DNA from: Synechococcus sp. WH 8109
Lineage (GTDB): Bacteria; Cyanobacteriota; Cyanobacteriia; PCC-6307; Cyanobiaceae
Direction: 5' to 3'
NCBI RefSeq assembly: GCF_000161795.2
Contig: NZ_CP006882.1
Location: 1,922,001-1,986,000 of the forward strand
DNA: 64,000 bases
In this document: positions 58,019 to 64,000 of the stretch, in pieces
Numbering within the stretch: the stretch's first letter is position 1
Layout of the letters: each line of letters begins with the position of its first letter
The notes under the pieces: model-generated
The model's input: only the letters and a program-made list of their open reading frames with translations
What the model was told of the DNA's origin: nothing
Databases searched by the model: none
Translations under genes and position numbers: made by a program

Positions 58019-59820
58019 TGAGCGTGACCAGCACCGCAACCTCGCGTCGCACGATCCAGCTGCCGATCGACGATGGGGTCGTTGGTCTGCGCGGTCTGAG
58101 CCCTCAACGGCACCGCTTCGAACTGGAATACGCCCTGGAGCGGGGTAGCACCGCCAACAGTGTGTTGTTTCAGGCTGGTGATGGCGCCCCTGCCGTGCTG
58201 GTCCACCCCCCGGGGGTGGCCTACAGCGCGGCCTTTCTGCCGGTGCTTGCCGAAGCCCTGCCCAGCAGCGACGCACCGCTGCTGGTGGTGGTGGGCCACG
58301 TCAACCCCAACCGCGTTGCCCTTCTGCGGGATCTGGCAGAGGCCTACGCCCGCCTGCAACTGATCGTCTCCAACCCCGGCGCCAAGCTGATCGAAGAACT
58401 GTGGAGCCAACGCAAGCCGACCCCTCCCGGTGAGACGAGCGAGCAACCACCACTGCCCGATCTGCCGCCACTACGAGTGATCCGCCAGGAGCAAACACTT
58501 CCGCTCAGCCATCAGCGCAGCTTGATGCTGCTGCCGGCCCCAACCCCCCGCTGGCCCGGCGGATTGCTGGCCTTCGAGGAAAGCCTGGGCCTGCTGATGA
58601 GCGACAAATTCTTCAGTGCCCACCTCTGCACGGACAGCTGGGCCGAAAGCAACCGCAGCAGCACCGAAGAAGAACGCCGTCACTTCTATGACTGCCTGAT
58701 GGCCCCCATGGCCCGTCAGGTGGATGCCCTGGTGGAACGGCTCGAAGAACTCGACATCCGCACCATTGCGCCGGGCCATGGCCCGGCCATCGAAGCCAGT
58801 TGGCGCAGCCTGCTGAATGACTACCGCCGCTGGGGAGAAGGCCAGCAGAACGCCAGCCTGACGGTGGCTTTGCTGTTTGCCAGCGCCTACGGCAACACCG
58901 CAGCCATTGCCGATGCCCTGGCCCGCGGGGTCAGCCGCACCGGCATCCGGGTGAACAGCTTGAACTGCGAATTCACCCCCGCCGATGAACTGGTGAGCAC
59001 GATCCAGCAGGCCGACGCCGTGTTGATCGGCTCACCCACCCTGGGGGGCCATGCCCCCACACCGATCGTCTCGGCCCTGGGAACCCTGTTGGCGGAGGGG
59101 GATCGCAGCAAGCCCGTGGGGGTGTTCGGCAGCTTCGGCTGGAGCGGCGAGGCGGTGGACCTTCTGGAAACGAAGCTGCGGGATGGCGGCTTCAGCTTTG
59201 GTTTCGAGCCGATCCGGGTGAAGTTCAGTCCGGATGCCGCCCGGGTGAAGGAGCTGGAAGAAACCGGCACCCGGTTCGCCCGCCAGCTGCTGCAGAGCCA
59301 GAAACGGGCGCAACGGCGCAGTGCGGGGGGCTTGAGCGAAAGCCGCAGCGATCCAGCGGTGCTGGCCCTGGGCCGTGTGATCGGCTCCCTCTGCGTGCTC
59401 ACCACCCGCAAAGCGGATCTGAGCGGCGCCATGGTGGCCAGCTGGGTGAGCCAAGCCAGCTTCAATCCCCCCGGCATCACCGTGGCAGTGGCCAAGGACC
59501 GTGCCGTGGAAGCGCTACTGCACAAAGGCGATCGCTTCGCCTTGAACGTGCTGGCCGAAGGCCGCGAAACCGCCCTGATGAAGCAGTTCCTGCAACCTTT
59601 CGAACCCGGTGCCGATCGCTTTGCAGGCCTCGAGCTGGACACCAGCCCCGCCGAACAGCCCTTGCTGCCGGATGCTCTGGCCTGGCTGGACGGCAAGGTG
59701 AGCCAGCGGATGGAATGCGGCGACCACTGGCTGATCTATGCCGAAGTGGATCGCGGCGGGGTGCTGGATGCAGAGGGCAGCACCGCGGTGCACCAGCGCC
59801 GCAGCGGCGCCAACTACTGA
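58018..59820 (+). CDS. flv1: Flavodiiron protein, Flv1-type (substituted diiron ligands)
   Basis: Partner of Flv3 in the Mehler-like O2 reduction at photosystem I. 600 residues with the same three domains as Flv3. The diiron site is altered: the HxExDH motif is GHVNPNR (H94, N96, N98, R99), and the second-His region is replaced by PRWPGG. The flavodoxin motif (FASAYGNTAAIADALARGVSRTG) and flavin-reductase segment (AMVASWVSQASFNPPGITVAVAKDRAVE) are intact. These substitutions are the known Flv1 signature; the heterodimer uses them for stability or redox tuning. Confidence 0.92.
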   Translation: MSVTSTATSRRTIQLPIDDGVVGLRGLSPQRHRFELEYALERGSTANSVLFQAGDGAPAVLVHPPGVAYSAAFLPVLAEALPSSDAPLLVVVGHVNPNRVALLRDLAEAYARLQLIVSNPGAKLIEELWSQRKPTPPGETSEQPPLPDLPPLRVIRQEQTLPLSHQRSLMLLPAPTPRWPGGLLAFEESLGLLMSDKFFSAHLCTDSWAESNRSSTEEERRHFYDCLMAPMARQVDALVERLEELDIRTIAPGHGPAIEASWRSLLNDYRRWGEGQQNASLTVALLFASAYGNTAAIADALARGVSRTGIRVNSLNCEFTPADELVSTIQQADAVLIGSPTLGGHAPTPIVSALGTLLAEGDRSKPVGVFGSFGWSGEAVDLLETKLRDGGFSFGFEPIRVKFSPDAARVKELEETGTRFARQLLQSQKRAQRRSAGGLSESRSDPAVLALGRVIGSLCVLTTRKADLSGAMVASWVSQASFNPPGITVAVAKDRAVEALLHKGDRFALNVLAEGRETALMKQFLQPFEPGADRFAGLELDTSPAEQPLLPDALAWLDGKVSQRMECGDHWLIYAEVDRGGVLDAEGSTAVHQRRSGANY

Positions 59821-59854
59821 GCTGACGGCCTGAGCCGGCCAACCGAACCCTCCC

Positions 59855-59879
59855 CTAACTCATACTCACTATGAGTTAG
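59855..59879. promoter_or_regulatory. Perfect inverted repeat upstream of rubrerythrin
   Basis: Arms CTAACTCATA (59855-59864) and TATGAGTTAG (59870-59879) are exact complements, separated by CTCAC. A possible -10 hexamer (TAGGCT, near 59882) follows at once. It lies 34 bp before the preferred rubrerythrin start and 35 bp after flv1. No T-run follows, so a terminator is unlikely. It resembles a repressor operator, perhaps a Fur/PerR or other redox regulator; the regulator is not identified. Confidence 0.75.
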
Positions 59880-59913
59880 GGCTAGGCTGATGGAACGATC
59901 CCTGGCGCCATCG

Positions 59914-60626
59914 ATGGACCTTTCCAAGCCTTCCACCCACGCCAACCTCGAGGCCGCTTTCGGTGGCGAGAGCATGGCCAACCGCAAATACCTGTTCTTT
60001 TCAGAGGTGGCCAAACAGTTGGGCCACAAGGACCTGGCCAAGCTGTTTCGGGACACCGCAGCACAGGAAACGGAACACGCCTTCGCCCACTTCCGCCTGC
60101 TGCATCCTGAGTTGGTGGTGAACGATCCCGAACAGCTCAGCAACGAGGAGAAGCATGAGATTCTGAGCCGCTGCTGGACCTGGCGATTGAAGGCGAAACC
60201 TACGAGTACACAACGATGTATCCGGAGTTCGCCGCCCAGGCCCGGCAGGACCGGGACAGGGGAGCCGCAGCGGAATTCGCCGAGCAGAGCAGCGAATCCA
60301 AGGAGCATGCGGGCCTGTTCCGCACCGCCGCCAAGAACTTCGGCCTGCTGACCCCGATCGAGCAGCATCACGCCGAAACCTATGGCGTTGCCCTCGAGGC
60401 CTTGCAAGGCAAGGGCAGCGCAGGCCAGGCTGACCAACCGATCCCGGGCAAGTGGATCTGCAAGGTGTGCTCGATGATCTACGACCCCGCCGAGGGGGAT
60501 CCCGATTCCGGCATCGCCCCAGGCACCCCGTTCGAGGCGATTCCCGACGATTGGCACTGCCCGATCTGCGGCGCCCGCAAAGCCAGCTTTGCTCCCTACC
60601 GCGAAGCTGAATTGAAAACGGCCTGA
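59914..60626 (+). pseudogene. Rubrerythrin, interrupted by a one-base frameshift
   Basis: Non-haem diiron peroxidase with a C-terminal rubredoxin domain. The N-terminal half reads HANLEAAFGGESMANRKYLFFSEVAKQLG and continues through RDTAAQETEHAFAHF (diiron Glu/His ligands) to SRC at about 60174. The next expected residues [19 protein letters not shown] are present only one base out of phase. One C appears lost after TGC at 60172-60174. The second frame then runs through EHHAETYG-type ligands to rubredoxin ([21 protein letters not shown]). Either a recent null mutation or a sequence error. Starts at 59890 or 59914. Confidence 0.85.
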
Positions 60627-60662
60627 CGCCCTTGCACGATTCCATCAAGAGCCTTCGTCTCC

Positions 60663-61178
60663 ATGCCCTCTGATCTCATCGTTCTGACGGCGAGCAATGG
60701 CGAGAACCGCAAGTTGGCGAAACGCTTCGTGCAGGCCGCCGCAGCTCAGAACGCCAGCGCCGAACTGATCGATCTCACCCAGCTCGACCTACCCCTGTTC
60801 ACGCCACGGGTCCAGGCCGCAGGGGCGGGCCCTGACCTGGCGACCCTGCACGGCCAGCTGCACGCAACCCCACGCTGGGTGATCTGCGCCCCGGAATACA
60901 ACGGCTCGATTCCGCCGTCGCTCACCAATGCCATTGCCTGGCTCTCAGTGACCGACGACGACTTCCGATCCCTGTTCAACGGGCGGCCGATCGCCATGGC
61001 CACCTTCTCCGGCGGTGGCGGCATGGAACTGCTCGTGTCGCTGCGCATCCAGCTCACCCACCTCGGGGCTCAGGTGGTGGGGCGTCAGCTGCTGAGCAAC
61101 CACGCCAAACCAGCCCAGGACGACAGCATCAACGACCTGGTGCAGCGGCTGCTGCAGATGCAACCGCTCCAACTCTGA
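60663..61178 (+). CDS. NADPH-dependent FMN reductase family protein
   Basis: A 171-residue flavodoxin-fold protein. Visible: MPSDLIVLTASNGENRKLAKRF (phosphate-binding loop), APEYNGSIPPSLTNAIAWLS (the PEYNGS/PP signature of the family) and a final Gly-rich loop FSGGGGMELLVSLRIQL. It likely reduces FMN or quinone-like substrates with NAD(P)H. It follows the rubrerythrin gene by 36 bp, suggesting a small redox cluster. Confidence 0.9.
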   Translation: MPSDLIVLTASNGENRKLAKRFVQAAAAQNASAELIDLTQLDLPLFTPRVQAAGAGPDLATLHGQLHATPRWVICAPEYNGSIPPSLTNAIAWLSVTDDDFRSLFNGRPIAMATFSGGGGMELLVSLRIQLTHLGAQVVGRQLLSNHAKPAQDDSINDLVQRLLQMQPLQL

Positions 61179-61186
61179 GCACCTCG

Positions 61187-61942
61187 ATGTGCCGGACGGC
61201 CCCGCAAACACATCAACACGCCACCACGTCAACCGTGATCCTGCGCCCCGCAGACCAGCGCTTTCACAGCCAGCTGGACTGGCTCGATTCCTGGCACAGC
61301 TTCAGCTTCGGCAGCCATCAGGATCCGAACTGGATGGGCTTCGGCCCCTTGCGGGTGATCAACGACGACACCATCGCTGCAGGCCATGGGTTCGGCATGC
61401 ACCCCCACCGGGACATGGAAATCATCACGGTGATGGTGGAGGGGGCCCTGACCCATGCCGACTCAATGGGCAACAGCGCGGTGCTGCACGCCGGCGAGGT
61501 GCAACGGATGAGTGCCGGCAGCGGCATCGTTCACAGCGAAATCAACCAGACCGGCACGCCCTGCAGGCTGCTGCAGATCTGGATTGAGCCAGCACAGCTG
61601 GGCATCCAGCCCGCCTACGAGCAGAAACCCTTCACCATCGGCGAGGGCTGGACGCCCCTGATTGAGCCCGACGCCACCGGCGAAGCGATGGCCATCGAAC
61701 GTCCCGTACGCCTCTGGCGTGCCCAACCGCTACGCCAACAGCAGTTGCCATTGCCCGACACCAAGGAGAGATGGCTCTGGCTTCAGGTGATTGACGGGGA
61801 GCTGGCGCTCAACAGTGAGGGCTCCCCCAAGCAGTCGCTGCGGCGGGGCGATGGGATGGGCCTGATCCAGGACGCAGCAGCACAAAGCGAGCTGATCGGC
61901 CTCAGTGAACGCGCCGACGTGCTGCTGTTTGCCCTGGCGTGA
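61187..61942 (+). CDS. Pirin family protein (cupin)
   Basis: 251-residue protein with two cupin domains. The metal/quercetinase signature is GMHPHRDMEIITVMVEGALTHADSMGN, with HSEINQTG (second His) further on. The N-terminus carries HSFSFGSHQDPNWMGFGPLRVINDD. Bacterial pirins may act as quercetin dioxygenases or as redox sensors. It starts 8 bp after the FMN reductase stop, so it is probably cotranscribed. An inverted repeat (61955-61987) follows the stop. Confidence 0.92.
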   Translation: MCRTAPQTHQHATTSTVILRPADQRFHSQLDWLDSWHSFSFGSHQDPNWMGFGPLRVINDDTIAAGHGFGMHPHRDMEIITVMVEGALTHADSMGNSAVLHAGEVQRMSAGSGIVHSEINQTGTPCRLLQIWIEPAQLGIQPAYEQKPFTIGEGWTPLIEPDATGEAMAIERPVRLWRAQPLRQQQLPLPDTKERWLWLQVIDGELALNSEGSPKQSLRRGDGMGLIQDAAAQSELIGLSERADVLLFALA

Positions 61943-61954
61943 AGCAATCCGGAA

Positions 61955-61987
61955 AAGATCTGGTGCAAGTGCGCGACACCAGATCTT
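61955..61987. repeat. Perfect 11-bp inverted repeat after the pirin gene
   Basis: AAGATCTGGTG (61955-61965) and CACCAGATCTT (61977-61987) are exact complements, with an 11-base spacer. On the plus strand it is not followed by a T-run; on the minus strand a TTTT follows. It may be a transcript-end hairpin, a regulator site for the following small gene or both. Confidence 0.7.
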
Positions 61988-62031
61988 GTGCCCTGAAATG
62001 ACGAGGTCACTTCCAAACAATCCCTAGAGCG

Positions 62032-62238
62032 ATGGGATTCATGAACGGCCAGGAGGCCTCGGTTCGGTACCGCGGCTTTCTCTTGATGCCTCAAACCAAC
62101 CGGAGCTGGCTGGTGAGGCCGGAACGCAGCCCGATGCGATTGCTGCCCTTCCGCACACCAACCTGCTCATTGGCCGACGTCAAAGCCCTGCTGGACTGGC
62201 GTCTGGCCCAGGAACAATCAGAGATCGGCGTGGCCTGA
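62032..62238 (+). CDS. Small hypothetical protein, 68 residues
   Basis: Basic protein: VRYRGFLLMPQTNRSWLVRPERSPMRLLPFRTPTCSLADVKALLDWRLAQ. It starts as a beta-rich stretch and ends as a helix. A second methionine (62041) could be the true start. It is downstream of the pirin gene and its inverted repeat. The layout looks like a short conserved cyanobacterial protein, but I do not recognise a family. Confidence 0.55.
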   Translation: MGFMNGQEASVRYRGFLLMPQTNRSWLVRPERSPMRLLPFRTPTCSLADVKALLDWRLAQEQSEIGVA

Positions 62239-62240
62239 AG

Positions 62241-62495
62241 TCAGGCCGCTGCCGGCGGTGGAGTGGGATCGCCCACCGGTTGAAAAGGGATCACCAGGGT
62301 GGCCCAGTGATCGGGCCGCTCGGGGCGGCTGCGACGGGAACGGCGCGTGCCAAAGGGAACCCGAATCACATTGGTTCCTTCAATTGACAAGGTATGGCCG
62401 CGATTGAAGGCCGATTCCAGACCCTCAGGAATTTGAGGAAGGGCAGGCCCTTCAACGCTGCTGAGCGCAGATTTCTTGTTGTTGTCCCGATCCAT
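62241..62495 (-). CDS. Small hypothetical protein, 84 residues
   Basis: A basic, proline-rich protein with an Arg/Ser block (RVPFGTRRSRRSRPERPDH), a short beta stretch (WATLVIPFQPV) and a Pro/Ala tail. It has no signal peptide, no helix-turn-helix and no recognised family. The stop is 3 bp from the convergent 68-residue gene. Its upstream region faces the gcvP end, with a terminator-like repeat between. Confidence 0.5.
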   Translation of the reverse strand: MDRDNNKKSALSSVEGPALPQIPEGLESAFNRGHTLSIEGTNVIRVPFGTRRSRRSRPERPDHWATLVIPFQPVGDPTPPPAAA

Positions 62496-62570
62496 GGTGT
62501 CCCCCGACAGACGAATCAGTTGTCGAACAGTTTGACCGAACTCGCAAGGGCGATGAACAGAATCAAACCA

Positions 62571-62595
62571 ATTTTTCCACTTTCAGTGAAAATTT
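62571..62595 (-). terminator. Weak terminator-like inverted repeat downstream of gcvP
   Basis: On the minus strand AATTTTCACT and AGTGGAAAAATT form an imperfect stem around GAA, rich in A and T. It lies about 30 bp after the gcvP stop. The T-rich right arm may serve as a weak intrinsic terminator. Confidence 0.5.
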
Positions 62596-62624
62596 ACACG
62601 CTCTGAACCCATTGCACCAGGGCT

Positions 62625-64000
62625 TCAAGCCGCCACAGCCACCGCTTCCACCGACGGACAGGTGCACACCAAGTTGCGATCACCAAAGGCGTTATCAATC
62701 CGTGCCACGGCGGGCCAAATCTTGCTCTCCTGCTGCCCCTCCATCGGGAAGGCGGCTTGCTGACGGCTGTAGGGACGATCCCAGTCATCCGCTGTGACGG
62801 CCGCCAGGGTGTGGGGAGCACGCTTGAGCGGGTTGTTCTGAGGGTCGCTGGTGCCGGTTTCAATGGCGCGAATCTCCTCGCGGATCGCCACCAGGGCATC
62901 GGCGAAACGATCCAACTCAGCCAGGCTTTCGCTTTCGGTGGGCTCCACCATCACCGTGCCGGCCACCGGCCAACTGACGGTGGGCGCATGGAAGCCGTAG
63001 TCCATCAAACGCTTGGCGATGTCATCCACATCGATCCCCGCATCCCGCTTGAGCGGGCGCAGGTCAAGGATGCATTCGTGGGCCACCCGGCCGGTGCTGC
63101 CGCGAAACAGCACGGGGTACGAGGCATCAAGCCGATGGGCGAGGTAGTTGGCCGACAACAGCGCCACGGCACTGGCCTGCCGCAGGGCCTCCGCCCCCAT
63201 CATCCGCAGGTACATCCAGCTGATCGGCAGGATGCTGGCGCTACCGAGCGCAGATGCGGACACTGGACCGATGGCCGATGCGGCGCCGGCCTGCAAGGGG
63301 TGCCCCGGAAGGAAGGGGGCCAGATGCGCCGCCACACCAATGGGCCCCACACCAGGGCCACCGCCCCCATGGGGGATGCAGAAGGTCTTGTGCAAGTTGA
63401 GGTGGCAGACATCGGCACCGAAGACACCGGGACGGCACAGCCCCACCTGGGCATTGAGGTTGGCCCCATCGAGGTACACCTGGCCCCCGTGCCGATGCAC
63501 CACCGAGCAGATCTCACGGATGCCGGTTTCAAACACGCCGTGGGTGGAGGGGTATGTGACCATCAGCGCCGCCAGCCGGTCGGCGTGCTCGGCCGCCTTC
63601 GCCGCCAGATCCTGCTGATCGATGTTGCCCTCGTTATCACAGGCGACAGCCACCACCTTCAGGCCGGCCATCACGGCACTAGCGGGATTGGTGCCGTGGG
63701 CGCTGGTGGGGATCAGACAGATGTCGCGATGGGCTTCACCGCGGGAGCGGTGCCAGGCGCGAATCACCAGCAGCCCGGCATATTCCCCCTGGGAACCGGC
63801 ATTGGGCTGCAACGACACGGCGGCAAAGCCCGTAAGGGCGGCCAGCCATTGCTCGAGATCGTCGGCCAGACGGCGATAGCCCTGGGCCTGATCGGCTGGG
63901 GCAAAGGGATGCAAGGCCGCAAACGCAGGCCAGCTCACCGGCTGCAGTTCAGCGGCGGCGTTGAGCTTCATGGTGCAGCTGCCCAACGGAATCATCCCGT
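62625..64000 (-). CDS. gcvP: Glycine dehydrogenase (P-protein), C-terminal part
   Basis: P-protein of the glycine cleavage system: PLP-dependent decarboxylation of glycine, central to photorespiration. Only the last about 458 residues are in the window and the frame runs off the right edge. The Schiff-base lysine lies in [25 protein letters not shown], and the C-terminal domain has [15 protein letters not shown] and [16 protein letters not shown]. The visible [15 protein letters not shown] at the right end is an internal motif, not the start. Confidence 0.96.
   Translation of the reverse strand, partial: GMIPLGSCTMKLNAAAELQPVSWPAFAALHPFAPADQAQGYRRLADDLEQWLAALTGFAAVSLQPNAGSQGEYAGLLVIRAWHRSRGEAHRDICLIPTSAHGTNPASAVMAGLKVVAVACDNEGNIDQQDLAAKAAEHADRLAALMVTYPSTHGVFETGIREICSVVHRHGGQVYLDGANLNAQVGLCRPGVFGADVCHLNLHKTFCIPHGGGGPGVGPIGVAAHLAPFLPGHPLQAGAASAIGPVSASALGSASILPISWMYLRMMGAEALRQASAVALLSANYLAHRLDASYPVLFRGSTGRVAHECILDLRPLKRDAGIDVDDIAKRLMDYGFHAPTVSWPVAGTVMVEPTESESLAELDRFADALVAIREEIRAIETGTSDPQNNPLKRAPHTLAAVTADDWDRPYSRQQAAFPMEGQQESKIWPAVARIDNAFGDRNLVCTCPSVEAVAVAA

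Noticed and set aside
60140-60230. Programmed frameshift in rubrerythrin
   Set aside because: No slippery heptamer or stop-mediated site is present; the missing single C best fits a mutation or sequence error.

Overview
This window is a piece of a high-GC chromosome from a marine unicellular cyanobacterium, most likely Synechococcus (subcluster 5.1 type). Support comes from the paired three-domain flavodiiron proteins, the small cyanobacterial families (a DUF3285-like peptide, a DUF3747 exported protein), the ABC1/UbiB kinase, a ClpB2-type chaperone beside secE-nusG-rplKAJL, and the very compact gene packing with many 1-4 nt overlaps. I see no rRNA, tRNA, CRISPR array, IS element or integrase.

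Layout. 1-3.2 kb: glutaredoxin (cut by the window edge), prfB with its programmed +1 frameshift, a small membrane peptide, ybeY, dgkA and a class I glutamine amidotransferase. 3.2-10.6 kb: an exported metallo-beta-lactamase-like protein without visible metal ligands, then a minus-strand run of asparaginase, HisC-type aminotransferase, argS, nadC and mnmE. 10-16.4 kb: a DUF2062 membrane protein, the (p)ppGpp synthetase/hydrolase, a two-in-one peptide ABC ATPase, rluD and rbgA/ylqF. 16.5-24.7 kb: pgk, a beta-hydroxyacid dehydrogenase, murG, a CobD-like decarboxylase, pyrD, rnhA and a DUF3747 protein. 24.7-31.7 kb: the minus-strand translation/secretion cluster secE-nusG-rplK-rplA-rplJ-rplL with an L10 leader and tandem terminators, preceded by clpB2 and gloA. 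31.8-35.7 kb: eno, an ABC1/UbiB kinase and two hypothetical proteins.

35.7-38.8 kb is the one clearly foreign stretch. It is AT-rich and holds a small acidic ORF, a 701-residue BspA-type leucine-rich-repeat protein ending in a DUF5648-like domain, and 585 bp with no convincing gene. It is bounded on the right by the 3' end of argJ and on the left by what looks like a decayed second copy of the same argJ 3' end, in direct orientation. That suggests insertion or duplication at argJ, and it is the most interesting observation here.

38.8-54 kb returns to core genes: argJ, coaE, a prolyl-4-hydroxylase-like dioxygenase, gatB, thiO-like oxidase, ndk, speA, alaS, then an operon of a SNF2-family ATPase, a SWIM zinc-finger protein and a MEKHLA protein. 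54.5-64 kb is rich in redox and stress functions: Hsp20, a divergent Nramp-fold transporter, flv3-flv1, a frameshifted rubrerythrin behind a perfect palindrome, an FMN reductase, a pirin, two small unknown proteins and the C-terminal part of gcvP.

The genes mostly serve translation (prfB, argS, alaS, gatB, mnmE, rpl genes), central carbon and nitrogen metabolism (pgk, eno, argJ, speA, gcvP) and oxygen/peroxide handling (flv3, flv1, rubrerythrin, glutaredoxin). Starts were chosen by family conservation and spacing, and several use GTG or TTG.
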